Positions 31,231 to 39,446 of a stretch of DNA of 45,789 nucleotides are shown here, piece by piece. How positions within the stretch are numbered: position 1 is the stretch's first letter; each line of letters starts with the position of its first letter. The notes under the pieces are model-generated. The model searched no databases. It was given only the letters and a program-made list of their open reading frames with translations, and was not told the origin of the DNA. The translations under genes and the position numbers were made by a program. The stretch is from an uncultured Gordonibacter sp. (GTDB lineage Bacteria; Actinomycetota; Coriobacteriia; Coriobacteriales; Eggerthellaceae): NCBI GenBank assembly GCA_904420575.1, contig CAJFVW010000037.1, positions 1-45,789 on the forward strand, in the 5' to 3' direction.

Positions 31231-31969
31231 GCCGACCAAGAAGAGCGACGCCGACAAGAAATGGATGCGCGAACGCAGAGGGCCCCATCGAATCATCAAG
31301 CCGGAATGCCATCTCGTCGTGTCGGAAGGCGAGAAGACGGAGCCCCTCTACTTCGAAGCGTTCGCCTCTGCGGTCAACCGGAGGTTTGCTGGTCAAGGGC
31401 GGCATGCTGCCGACCGCATCCGGTTCAAGGTGCGAGGCGTGGGCGACAACACGCTTGCCGTGTTCGAAGAGGCCAAACGGCTTGCGAGCGAATGGGCGCG
31501 CGAAGCGGGAACGCCGCCCGCGCACGTTTGGGTGGTCTACGACAAGGATGACTACGCCGACGAGCGTTTCGACGAGGTCGCACGGCTGTGCGGCAGCGAA
31601 TCGGATGCCGACACGGAATATCACGCGCTCTGGTCGAACCAATGCATCGAGCTGTGGTTCCTTCTGCACTTCGAGTACCTGCAATCCGACATCGAGCGCG
31701 CGAGGTATTGCGAGAAACTGGACGCGCACATTCGCGACCGCGGGCTTGGGAATGGGTATCGCAAGAACAAACCGGACACGTTCGAGATGGTGTTTCCTTT
31801 TCGCGAGAATGCGATGAGGAATGCGCGCCGGCTCATGGAAATGCATGGAAACGCCTTCCCTTCCCGATGCGCGCCCGGGAACCCGGGTGTACGAGCTGTT
31901 CGAAAAACTGGACTGGTGCTTCAAGGGGTAGGCGGCAGGCCCGCAGGCACGACGACAACGGCTGCGTGA
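31220..31969 (+). CDS. RloB-like protein (putative nuclease partner), C-terminus frameshifted
   Basis: Read as is, 249 residues. The RloB family N-terminal motif LVVSEGEKTEPLYFEAF and the later YDKDDY and NQCIELWFLLHFEY are intact; these resemble a Toprim-like active site. After LMEMHG (about 31846) the frame departs: the +1 frame continues TPSLPDARPGTRVYELFEKL, then DWCFKG and TAG at 31931, which is the natural-looking end. Removing one A from the AAA run at 31849-31851 would restore it (712 nt to 31931 is one over a multiple of three). The present tail of about 40 residues is therefore probably spurious. Either a sequencing indel or true inactivation. Start overlaps rloA. Confidence 0.8.
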   Translation: MSNKPTKKSDADKKWMRERRGPHRIIKPECHLVVSEGEKTEPLYFEAFASAVNRRFAGQGRHAADRIRFKVRGVGDNTLAVFEEAKRLASEWAREAGTPPAHVWVVYDKDDYADERFDEVARLCGSESDADTEYHALWSNQCIELWFLLHFEYLQSDIERARYCEKLDAHIRDRGLGNGYRKNKPDTFEMVFPFRENAMRNARRLMEMHGNAFPSRCAPGNPGVRAVRKTGLVLQGVGGRPAGTTTTAA

Positions 31970-31977
31970 CGGTTGCA

Positions 31978-31999
31978 GGCGGGGCCCTTCGGCCCCGCC
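31978..31999 (+). terminator. Intrinsic terminator after rloB
   Basis: GGCGGGGC and GCCCCGCC pair perfectly around CCTTCG and are followed by TTT. Confidence 0.65.
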
Positions 32000-32051
32000 T
32001 TTCGCATGCTAGCATGTGACCGTCGAGGTCATCGTGTGAAAGGCGGGCGTT

Positions 32052-32315
32052 GTGGGCGACGGCAGGCGCGTGGGAGATTGGCAGAACCGGAGCCACGACG
32101 AGGCGAACAGCCTGGTCGGGCAGAATCCCAAGAAATGGTACGACCAGACGTTCTGGATCGTCGTCTTGCTGCTGGCGTTCTGGCCGGTGGGCATCGTGCT
32201 GGTCTGGCGCAGCGACTGGCATGTGGCCGCGAAGGTGGCTGCCAGCGTGTTCGTGGCCTTCTGCGTCTACGTCGTGTGGAACATGAACCAGGCCGTCATG
32301 GCCATGGGCTACTGA
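32052..32315 (+). CDS. Small two-helix membrane protein
   Basis: An 87-residue protein with a hydrophilic N-terminus and two membrane helices: FWIVVLLLAFWPVGIVLVW and VAASVFVAFCVYVVW. The W-Y-x-x-T-F-W with WPVGIVLVWRS pattern is common among short, uncharacterised membrane proteins of Gram-positive bacteria. GTG at 32052 is the likely start, with AGGCGGG 6 nt before; a TAGCAT box lies at 32010-32015. Its function is not known. Confidence 0.65.
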   Translation: MGDGRRVGDWQNRSHDEANSLVGQNPKKWYDQTFWIVVLLLAFWPVGIVLVWRSDWHVAAKVAASVFVAFCVYVVWNMNQAVMAMGY

Positions 32316-32365
32316 GACTTCCCGCCCGCTTGGCCCGAAGGCGCCTTCCGCATCCTTCTGCCTGC

Positions 32366-32394
32366 TTCCTTCGCCGTCCCGTGCATGCTATCAT
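32366..32394 (+). promoter_or_regulatory. Candidate promoter of the DUF2797 gene
   Basis: TTCCTT (32366-32371) and TATCAT (32389-32394) spaced by 17 nt, about 46 nt before the ATG. Confidence 0.4.
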
Positions 32395-32439
32395 GCTCGG
32401 CGAAACATGAGCTGAAGCATCATCATAAGGACGGACGGC

Positions 32440-33405
32440 ATGACGAATCTGCAAGACGGCCACACGTTGGTTCTGGCCGGACACGGCTGCGACGAAGGCG
32501 GCCCCTACCTTTCCCTCAACGACGTCGAGGCGCGTGCGAAGGTGCGCTTTGCGGTGCGCGGCAAGACGTTCACCCTGAGGCGCCTGGCGCGCCGCCTGTG
32601 CACGGGACGCTTCGACCTGCAGACGAACGAGTCCGTCGTGTGCCCGCTCGACGTGGAGCTGTTGCCCGGCTCCAAGGAAACGGCCTGTCCGGCATGTCTG
32701 GAGGCCACGGGCTTCAACCCCTCGTTCTACTACGCGCTCACGGTGTCCCCGCAGCAGCGCGCCTACAACGAGCAGCCGCATTACACGTACCTCGCGTACT
32801 TCGCGCCCGGCTTCGTGAAGGCCGGCATTTCCTCGGAAGGCCGCGGCGTGCGGCGCCTGCTCGACCAGGGCGCCCGCGCCGCACGCGTCGTCGGCCGCTT
32901 CAAGAACGCCTATGCGGCGCGCGAGCTGGAGGCGGCGCTGTGCATGCAGGAGGGCATCTGCGAGACCATGCGCCTGTCGAAGAAGGCCGACCTGCTGGCG
33001 AACGCGCGGTTCGACTTCGGAGAGGCCTGCCGCGCCCTCGACGAGGCGGTGGCCAGCGTGGACGTGGCAGGCTGCTTCGGCACCGCGTCCGACGCGCCCA
33101 CGGAACTCGACGCCGCCATGGAGAGGCTCGGGCGGGGCGAGGGGAAGGCGTACTTCGACTTCACGTCCGCGTACTTCGGCGACGAGGCGGTGCCGATGTG
33201 CGACGAGATGCAGCTGGCCGACGCCTCCGCCGACGTGTGCGCCGGCCGCTGCGTCGGCATGGTGGGCAGCATCCTGGTGCTCGAGCAGCAAGGCATGCAC
33301 TTCCTGGCGCCCCTCAAGGACTGGGAGTCGCACGTCGTGGAACTCCACGAAGGCGAGGTGCTCCACGAATACGCCGTCGCGCCGGTGCAGATGTCCCTTC
33401 TGTGA
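32440..33405 (+). CDS. DUF2797 family protein
   Basis: A 321-residue protein of the DUF2797 family. N-terminal part has two cysteines in ACPAC (about 86-90), possibly with C69 a metal site. The central segment HYTYLAYFAPGFVKAGISSEGRGVRRLLDQGARAA-type sequence (about 112-150) resembles a GIY-YIG-like fold, and a Glu follows in ARELEAAL. Nothing is established about the reaction. It stands alone between a small membrane protein and the MerR-lar genes. Confidence 0.82.
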   Translation: MTNLQDGHTLVLAGHGCDEGGPYLSLNDVEARAKVRFAVRGKTFTLRRLARRLCTGRFDLQTNESVVCPLDVELLPGSKETACPACLEATGFNPSFYYALTVSPQQRAYNEQPHYTYLAYFAPGFVKAGISSEGRGVRRLLDQGARAARVVGRFKNAYAARELEAALCMQEGICETMRLSKKADLLANARFDFGEACRALDEAVASVDVAGCFGTASDAPTELDAAMERLGRGEGKAYFDFTSAYFGDEAVPMCDEMQLADASADVCAGRCVGMVGSILVLEQQGMHFLAPLKDWESHVVELHEGEVLHEYAVAPVQMSLL

Positions 33406-33578
33406 GAAGGCCCGCCGCTCTGCGCACCGCCGGCCGCGACCGCGGCGTGCCGGTCGCTCTTCTGCGGGTGCCGCCGGCCCGCCGCTCGCCCGCCGCGCCC
33501 CGCTGGTCGCGGCGTTCCGCCCGCCGGGCAGCGTGGCATCCGCCCGCCCGGCTTTCGTCTGTGGATTCTTTCCGACGC

Positions 33579-33609
33579 TTGACTTGGAGCGCGCTCCAAG
33601 TGCTTTAAT
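33579..33609 (+). promoter_or_regulatory. MerR-type promoter and operator
   Basis: TTGACT (33579-33584) and TTTAAT (33604-33609) are separated by 19 nt, the overlong spacing that MerR-family activators correct by twisting DNA. The perfect 18-bp palindrome CTTGGAGCGCGCTCCAAG (33583-33600) fills the spacer. Confidence 0.85.
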
Positions 33610-33639
33610 GGCAGCGAAGCAGGACGGGCAGGAGGAACC

Positions 33640-34038
33640 ATGAAGATAGCCGAAGTCAGCAAACGGTACGGCATGTCCGCCGACACGCTGCGCTATTACG
33701 AGCGCATTGGGCTTCTGCGCCACGTGCCGCGCAACGAGAGCGGCATCCGCGAGTACGACGAGGCCAGCTGCAACACGGTGGAGTTCGTCAAGTGCATGCG
33801 CGGCGCGGGGGTGTCCATCGAGACGCTCGTCGAGTACATGGCGCTCTACGATCAAGGCGACCACACGGCCGCTGCGCGCAAGGCGCTTCTCGAAGAGCAA
33901 CGCGCGACGTTGCAGGCACGCATCGCCGACCTGCAGGCCGGCCTTGACCGGTTGGACTACAAGATAGCCAACTACGAGCGCTTCATGGCCGACTGCGACG
34001 CGAAGCTGAAGAAAGAGGACGGGCGCGACGCCGTTTAG
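33640..34038 (+). CDS. MerR-family transcriptional regulator
   Basis: A 132-residue regulator with the MerR winged helix MKIAEVSKRYGMSADTLRYY (1-20), wing region ESGIREYDEASCNTVEFVK and a long C-terminal coiled-coil helix (about 75-125). It belongs to the short group without an effector domain, like AdhR/NmlR-type regulators. Cysteines at about 48 and 56 (SCNTVEFVKC) could sense a thiol-reactive or metal ligand but no classic metal loop exists. GGAGG is 5 nt before the ATG. Its own promoter carries the matching operator, and larB follows 23 nt later, so it likely controls itself and the lar genes. Confidence 0.95.
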   Translation: MKIAEVSKRYGMSADTLRYYERIGLLRHVPRNESGIREYDEASCNTVEFVKCMRGAGVSIETLVEYMALYDQGDHTAAARKALLEEQRATLQARIADLQAGLDRLDYKIANYERFMADCDAKLKKEDGRDAV

Positions 34039-34061
34039 GTGCAGGGTCGGAAGGAAGAGAC

Positions 34062-34829
34062 GTGGACCGAAAGGAACTGACCGAGGTGCTTGCGGCGGTG
34101 GAGGCCGGCGCGCTGTCGGCCGACGAGGCCGCGGCGCGGCTGGCGCGGGCGCCGTTCGAGGATCTGGGCTATGCCAAGCCCGACCTGGCGCGCGGCATGC
34201 GCCAGGGCGTGGGCGAGGTCGTGTACGGCGAGGGGAAGACCGCTTCCCAGATCGAGGGCATCTGCCGCGCATTGACGGAAGGCGGCCAGCCGCGCGTGCT
34301 GGTGACGCGCGTGGACGAGGCGAAGGCGGCGTCGCTTGCAGCGGCGTTGCCCGCGTTCGCCTACCGTCCCGAGGCACGGCTCGGCATCGTCGGCGGCCTG
34401 CCCGCAGCGCCGGGCGCGGGCCGCATCGTCGTGGCGGCGGCGGGGACGAGCGACGTGCCCGTGGCCGAAGAGGCGGCGGTGACGGCGGAGTTCTTGGGAA
34501 ACGACGTCGTGCGCTGCTACGACGTGGGCGTGGCCGGCATCCATCGCCTGTTCGCCTGCGCCGACGAGTTGGCGCAGGCCCGCGTGGTCGTCGCCGTGGC
34601 GGGCATGGAGGGAGCCTTGCCGAGCGTCGTGGCGGGGCTGGTGGCGTGCCCGGTCGTCGCCGTGCCCACGAGCGTGGGCTACGGGGCGTCGTTCGGCGGG
34701 GTCACGGCGCTTCTGGCCATGCTGAACTCGTGCGCGAGCGGCGTGTCGGTGGTCAACATCGACAACGGCTTCGGCGCCGGCTACCAGGCGAGCCTGATCA
34801 ACCATCTGGGCATCTCCCCGAACCGATAG
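34062..34829 (+). CDS. larB: LarB, nickel-pincer cofactor biosynthesis (NaAD carboxylase/hydrolase)
   Basis: A 255-residue protein. Residues 1-100 are the family N-terminal part with FEDLGYAKPDLARG; from about 105 onward is the PurE-like domain with VVAAAGTSDVPVAEEA, YDVGVAGIHRL, VAVAGMEGALPSVVAGL, and PTSVGYGASFGGVTALLAMLNSC, all highly typical. LarB carboxylates and hydrolyses nicotinic acid adenine dinucleotide, the first step to the nickel-pincer nucleotide of lactate racemase-type enzymes. GTG start with AAGGAAGA upstream. It lies in a MerR-larB-larC unit; no larA is in the window. Confidence 0.93.
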   Translation: MDRKELTEVLAAVEAGALSADEAAARLARAPFEDLGYAKPDLARGMRQGVGEVVYGEGKTASQIEGICRALTEGGQPRVLVTRVDEAKAASLAAALPAFAYRPEARLGIVGGLPAAPGAGRIVVAAAGTSDVPVAEEAAVTAEFLGNDVVRCYDVGVAGIHRLFACADELAQARVVVAVAGMEGALPSVVAGLVACPVVAVPTSVGYGASFGGVTALLAMLNSCASGVSVVNIDNGFGAGYQASLINHLGISPNR

Positions 34830-34938
34830 CGACCCGCACGCGAGGAAGCGAGCAGCGTGGCCGGCACCCCTCCCCAGTGGGGACTGCGCCGTGTTCCGCA
34901 TGCGGGGATGCGATGCCGGAAGCGACAGGGAAGACCAG

Positions 34939-34975
34939 CCGCCCCGCCGCGCCCTTCGAGCGCGCGGCGGGGCGG
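34939..34975 (+). other. Strong hairpin between larB and larC
   Basis: CCGCCCCGCCGCGC (34939-34952) and its exact complement (34962-34975) with a 9-nt loop make a very stable 14-bp stem in the 178-nt larB-larC gap. No T-run. It may attenuate or protect the transcript. Confidence 0.5.
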
Positions 34976-35007
34976 CACGGAACGGAACGCGAACGAAAGA
35001 GGACAGA

Positions 35008-35952
35008 GTGGGACGGATGCTGTACTTGGAATGCGCCTCGGGCATCAGCGGGGACATGACGGTGGCTGCGCTTCTGGACGCGGGGGCGAGCGAGGACGTG
35101 CTGCGCCGCGCGCTGGACAGCCTGCCGGTGGAAGGGTTCTCCGTGCAGGTGCGCCGCGTGCAGAAGTCGGGCCTGGACGCCTGCGACTTCGCCGTGCTGC
35201 TGGACGACGCGCACGAGAACCACGACCACGACATGGCGTACCTGCACGGGCCCGCAGGCGATCCGCCGCACGGCCACGGCCATGTCCATGGGCACGACCA
35301 CGCCCACGACCACGCCCGCGGGGGCGCATCCCCCAACGACCACGCCCGCGGTCATTCCCACCCTCACGCTCACGAGGACGAAAGCTCTCACGCCCCTGCG
35401 CGCGACCACGCCCACAGCCACTCCCACGAGCACCGCGGGCTTCCCGAGATCCTCGCGATCGTCGAGGCGGCCGACATGAGCGAACGCGCGAAGGCCACGG
35501 CGCGGCGCGTGTTCCAGGTGTTGGCCGAGGCCGAGGCCGCCGCGCACGGCGTGGACGTCGACGAGGTGCATTTCCACGAAGTGGGCGCCGTCGACTCCAT
35601 CGCCGACGTGGTCGCCGCCGCCGTCTGCCTGGACGACCTCGACGTGACCGACGTCGTGGTGCCGGTTCTGTGCGAAGGACAGGGAACCGTGCGCTGCCAG
35701 CACGGCGTCATCCCCGTGCCGGTACCCGCCGTCGTCAACGTCGCGGCCGCGCACGGCATTCCCCTGCGCATCCTGGACGTCCAGGGAGAACTCGTCACGC
35801 CGACGGGAGCCGCCCTGGTGGCGGCCGTGCGCACGCGCTCCCGGCTGCCCGAGCGCTTCGTGGTCGAACGCGTGGGCGTGGGTGCCGGCAAGCGCGCCTA
35901 CGACACTCCCGGCATCCTGCGCGCCCTCGTCGTCCGCGAAGATACCGAATAG
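35008..35952 (+). CDS. larC: LarC-like nickel insertion protein, His-rich, lacking the LarC2 region
   Basis: A 314-residue protein. N-terminal LECASGISGDMTVAALLDAG and the central VDEVHFHEVGAVDSIADVV are LarC hallmarks. Residues about 69-142 hold more than twenty histidines, a probable nickel store. The later PVPVPAVVN and LVTPTGAAL are also family motifs. The protein stops after GVGAGKRAYDTPGILRALVV, which is the end of the LarC1 part; the ~120-residue LarC2 part, where CTP binding was found in studied LarC, is missing in all downstream frames. GTG at 35008 is preferred to ATG 35017 by spacing from AAAGAGG. Function may be altered or LarC2 may be encoded elsewhere. Confidence 0.88.
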   Translation: MGRMLYLECASGISGDMTVAALLDAGASEDVLRRALDSLPVEGFSVQVRRVQKSGLDACDFAVLLDDAHENHDHDMAYLHGPAGDPPHGHGHVHGHDHAHDHARGGASPNDHARGHSHPHAHEDESSHAPARDHAHSHSHEHRGLPEILAIVEAADMSERAKATARRVFQVLAEAEAAAHGVDVDEVHFHEVGAVDSIADVVAAAVCLDDLDVTDVVVPVLCEGQGTVRCQHGVIPVPVPAVVNVAAAHGIPLRILDVQGELVTPTGAALVAAVRTRSRLPERFVVERVGVGAGKRAYDTPGILRALVVREDTE

Positions 35953-36279
35953 ATGAGAAAGTTTCCTTTTACTTTATCACTCTACTGTGATAAAGTATAG
36001 CGACACGCAGCGATGCGAGGGCGGCGTGTGCCCAGTGCGTTCGCGACGTGTGTGCAGGGCGCGCACGGACTGCGCAGAGCGCCCGCGCGGGTGCGGCGCG
36101 CGCTCCAGGCCCGCCCGGAGCACCCGAGCGTGCGCGGCGTGCTCGGAGCATGCGGCGATCCCGAGCTTGTGCGCCCTCCGAATGAAATGCAAATATTCCG
36201 CTCATTTGCACGTTGAACCGAACAAGCAGGGGAAACGTCGCATAATGGGACGGATCGATGCCAAGCAGAAGGAAACAGG
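35953..36279. other. Intergenic region before the his operon
   Basis: A 327-nt spacer with no supported gene. It has an AT-rich palindrome at 35971-35996, a second dyad TGCAAAT/ATTTGCA (36188-36194, 36204-36210), and CATAAT (36241-36246), a possible -10 box for the his operon. TTGAAC (36213-36218) is too far upstream for ideal spacing. GC-rich filler lies between. Confidence 0.45.
35971..35996. promoter_or_regulatory. AT-rich palindrome after larC
   Basis: ACTTTATCAC and GTGATAAAGT, perfect 10-bp arms with a 6-nt spacer, 18 nt after larC. TTTACT (35968) and TAAAGT (35991) have a 17-nt spacing, so it might be an operator over a promoter; no T-run, so less likely a terminator. Confidence 0.5.
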
Positions 36280-38076
36280 ATGAATTTCGTCACACCGTCA
36301 GGGTTCCGCGACGTGCTTTCGGACGAGGCGCTCGTGCGCGAGCGCGTCGTGCATGCCGTTCAGCAGGTCTTCGCCGCGCGCGGATACGTCCCCATCGAGA
36401 CGCCGACGCTCGAGGTCATGGACGTCATGCAGGCGGGCGGGCGGCTGCCCGGCTCGCCGTTTCGGTTCTTCGACGCGCGTGGCGACCTGCTGGCCATGCG
36501 TCCCGACGTGACCCTGCAGGTGGCGCGCATGTGCGCCACGCGCCTGGCCGACGTCGAGGGCCCCTTGCGCTTCCGCTACACCCAGCGCGTGTTCCGCGAG
36601 GCGGAGACGGAGATGCAGGCCACGGCGCGCGAGCACACGCAGATCGGCATCGAGTGCATCGGCGTGGCCGGCACGCAGGCCGACGCGGAGGTGGTGAGCC
36701 TTCTGGCGCAGGCGCTCGAAGCTGCCGGCGTGCGCTCGTTCTCGCTGGCCATCGCCACGGTGGGGGTGCTGCGTGCCCTGCTGGACCGCAGCGGCGCCCA
36801 GCCGGCGTGGCGCGCGCAGGTGCTGGAAGCCTACCATGCGTCCAACTTCGTGGAGCTCGACCGGCTGACGGATGCGGCCTTCCTGGCCGCCTCGCCCGAC
36901 GCCGCCGGCGTCGCTCCCGCGTACGCGCAGGCCGTGCGCGCGCTGGCGCGCATCCGGGGCGGGCGCGAGGCCATCGACCAGGTGCGCGCGCTGGTGGCAC
37001 CCCTCGGTTGCGAGGACGGCCTGGACGACTTCGCGTGCACGTACGACGCTTTGGCGGAAGCGGGGCTGGCCGAGCGCATCCTCGTGGACTTCTCGGTCAT
37101 GAGCTCGTTCGACTATTACACCGGCATCGTGTTCGAAGCGTACGCCCCCCAGGTGGGCACGCCTTTGGGCAGCGGCGGCCGCTACGACAACATGATCGGC
37201 GCCTACGGGACCCCCCGTCCCGCCGCCGGCTTCGCGTTCTTTTTAGAACAGGCCTTGGTAGCGGCTTCGGTTCCGACGGCCGACGGGCCGTCGGAACAAC
37301 CCCTGCGCGTCGCGGTGCCCAAAGGCTCGCTCAACCCTGACGCCGTGGAGGCGCTGGGGGCGGCAGGCCTGGACGTGGAGGGGCTGGACAATCCCGGGCG
37401 GCAGCTCATCGTCAGGCGCCCGGGCGTCGAGTACATCATCGTCCGCCCTACCGACGCGCCCGTGTTCGTGGCGCTGGGGGCGGCCGACTGCGGCATCTGC
37501 GGCAAGGACTCGCTTCTGGAAGCCGATCCCGACGTGGTGGAGCTGGTGGACCTGAAGTTCGGCGCGTGCCGCTTCGTGGTGGCCGAGCCGGCGGGCGCTT
37601 CCGCGACGGTGGACGAGCACTGCCGCGCGCTCGGGTCCATCCGCGTGGCCACGAAGTACCCCAACATCACGCAGGCCCACTATGCGCGCAAGGGCGTTCA
37701 GGTGGAGATCGTGAAGCTGCGCGGCAACATCGAGCTCGCCCCGCTCACCGGGATGGCCGAGCGCATCGTGGACATCACGGCCACCGGCACCACGCTGCGC
37801 GAGAACGACCTCGAAGTGGTGGAGGACGTGCTTTCGTCCACCGCGCGCTTCTTCGCGAACACGTGCGCGTTCCGCACCGACCCGCGCATCATCGGCCTCG
37901 CGCGCGCTTTGCAGGAACAGGCGCAGGTCAGAACCTACGACCCCGTTGCGGGCGGCGCGCAGACGCCCGCCGACGCCATGGCGGCCGCGAAGCCCACATC
38001 CGCATCCGTGCCCGCCACCGGCGCCCCGGCGAACGCCGCGTCCCGCCCGCCCGACCAAGCAAAGGAGTCCCTATGA
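36280..38076 (+). CDS. hisZG: HisZ-HisG fusion: ATP phosphoribosyltransferase regulatory plus catalytic part
   Basis: A 598-residue fusion for the first step of histidine synthesis. Residues 1-325 are HisZ, a histidyl-tRNA-synthetase paralogue: FVTPSGFRDVLSDEA, FRYTQRVFREAE and SSFDYYTGIVFEAY. From about 340, LRVAVPKGSLN begins the short-form HisG catalytic domain with ELVDLKFGACRFVVAEP, ITQAHYARKGVQVEIVKLRGNIELAP and DITATGTTLRENDL. A Pro/Ala-rich tail of about 40 residues follows. In most bacteria HisZ and short HisG are separate and form a complex. The stop overlaps hisD as ATGA. First gene of the his operon. Confidence 0.95.
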   Translation: MNFVTPSGFRDVLSDEALVRERVVHAVQQVFAARGYVPIETPTLEVMDVMQAGGRLPGSPFRFFDARGDLLAMRPDVTLQVARMCATRLADVEGPLRFRYTQRVFREAETEMQATAREHTQIGIECIGVAGTQADAEVVSLLAQALEAAGVRSFSLAIATVGVLRALLDRSGAQPAWRAQVLEAYHASNFVELDRLTDAAFLAASPDAAGVAPAYAQAVRALARIRGGREAIDQVRALVAPLGCEDGLDDFACTYDALAEAGLAERILVDFSVMSSFDYYTGIVFEAYAPQVGTPLGSGGRYDNMIGAYGTPRPAAGFAFFLEQALVAASVPTADGPSEQPLRVAVPKGSLNPDAVEALGAAGLDVEGLDNPGRQLIVRRPGVEYIIVRPTDAPVFVALGAADCGICGKDSLLEADPDVVELVDLKFGACRFVVAEPAGASATVDEHCRALGSIRVATKYPNITQAHYARKGVQVEIVKLRGNIELAPLTGMAERIVDITATGTTLRENDLEVVEDVLSSTARFFANTCAFRTDPRIIGLARALQEQAQVRTYDPVAGGAQTPADAMAAAKPTSASVPATGAPANAASRPPDQAKESL

Positions 38077-39371
38077 GACGCATCGTCCTCAAGCCCGGCG
38101 AGCAGTTCGCCGCCTCGTCCATCAACCGCACGGGCGCGTTCAACGCCGCAGCCCTCGCGGCGGCCACCTCCATCATCGAAGAGGTGCGCGCCCGCGGCGA
38201 CGCGGCCCTGCGCGACTTCACGGAGAAGTTCGACGGCGTGCGCCCGCGGGCGTTCCGCGTGCCGCAGCAGGCCATCGACGAGGCCGCCGGCCGTCTGGAT
38301 CCGAAGACGGCGGACGCCTTGGCGCACGCCGCGCGCCAGATCTGCGAGTTCCACGAACGCCAGAAGCAGCAAAGCTGGTTCTTCGCGCGCGAGGACGGCG
38401 CGCTCGTGGGCGCGAAGGTGACGCCGCTGGACTCGGTGGGCATCTACGTGCCGGGGGGCCGTGCGCTCTACCCGTCCTCCGTGCTCATGAACGCCTTGCC
38501 TGCCGCCGTGGCCGGGGTGGGGCGCATCGTGTGCGTCACGCCTCCCACGAAGGACGGCACGCTGGACGCGGCCATTCTGGAGGCCTGCCGCATCGCGGGC
38601 GTCACGGAAATCTACACGGTGGGCGGCGCGCAGGCCATCGGTGCGCTGGCCTACGGCACGGAGTCCATCAAGCCGGTGGACAAGATCACCGGCCCGGGCA
38701 ACGCCTACGTGGCGGCGGCGAAGAAGATCGTGTCGGGCGACGTGGGCATCGACATGATCGCCGGCCCGTCGGAGGTGTGCGTGGTGGCAGACAAGACGGC
38801 CGAGCCGTCGCTCGTGGCCATCGACCTCATGGCCCAGGCCGAGCACGACCCGCTGGCGGCCTGCTACCTGGTGGTGTTCGACGAAGCGTACGCCGATGCC
38901 GTTGAGCGCGAGGTGGAGCGGCATCTGGAAAGCTCCACGCGGGCCGAGATCACGGCCGCGTCCTTGGCCGACCAGGGGCTCGTGGTGGTGTGCCCCGACC
39001 GCGAGGCCGCCCTGCAGGCCGTGAACGTGATAGCGCCCGAGCACCTGGAGCTGCACGTGGAGGACGCGATGAGCCTGCTCGGTTCCATCCGCAACGCGGG
39101 CGCGGTCTTCCTGGGCGCGTGGACGCCGGAGGCGGTGGGCGACTACGTGGCCGGCCCCAACCACACGCTGCCCACGGGCGGCACGGCGCGCTACGCGAGC
39201 CCGCTTTCCGTGGACGAGTTCGTGAAGAAGACGAGCGTCATCCAGTATTCGCCCCAGGCGCTGGCCAACGACGCCGACGCGGTCATGACCATCGCCCGCC
39301 ACGAAGGCCTCTGGGCGCACGCCATGAGCGTGGAGCTGCGCTGCAACCTGTTGGAAACGCGGAAAGGCTAG
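38073..39371 (+). CDS. hisD: Histidinol dehydrogenase
   Basis: A 432-residue Zn-dependent enzyme that oxidises L-histidinol to histidine in two NAD-linked steps. The long signature DMIAGPSEVCVVADKTA followed by DLMAQAEHDPLA is present, with the zinc and catalytic residues (Glu/His of PEHLELH, GPNHTLPT and EGLWAHA). Length matches the family. AAAGGAG is 6 nt before the ATG, which overlaps the hisZG stop. A 75-nt gap with a fresh ribosome site separates it from hisC. Confidence 0.97.
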   Translation: MRRIVLKPGEQFAASSINRTGAFNAAALAAATSIIEEVRARGDAALRDFTEKFDGVRPRAFRVPQQAIDEAAGRLDPKTADALAHAARQICEFHERQKQQSWFFAREDGALVGAKVTPLDSVGIYVPGGRALYPSSVLMNALPAAVAGVGRIVCVTPPTKDGTLDAAILEACRIAGVTEIYTVGGAQAIGALAYGTESIKPVDKITGPGNAYVAAAKKIVSGDVGIDMIAGPSEVCVVADKTAEPSLVAIDLMAQAEHDPLAACYLVVFDEAYADAVEREVERHLESSTRAEITAASLADQGLVVVCPDREAALQAVNVIAPEHLELHVEDAMSLLGSIRNAGAVFLGAWTPEAVGDYVAGPNHTLPTGGTARYASPLSVDEFVKKTSVIQYSPQALANDADAVMTIARHEGLWAHAMSVELRCNLLETRKG

Positions 39372-39446
39372 CAGGCGCCCTCCCCAAGAGCGCGGAAGCC
39401 GCACAAGGGGAGCCCTGCGAAGGCGAAAGGAAACGGAAGCAACCAC

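Noticed and set aside
35953-36279. A separate LarC2 or small gene after larC
   Set aside because: All frames lack LarC motifs and are Arg/Cys-rich shadows of GC-rich DNA.
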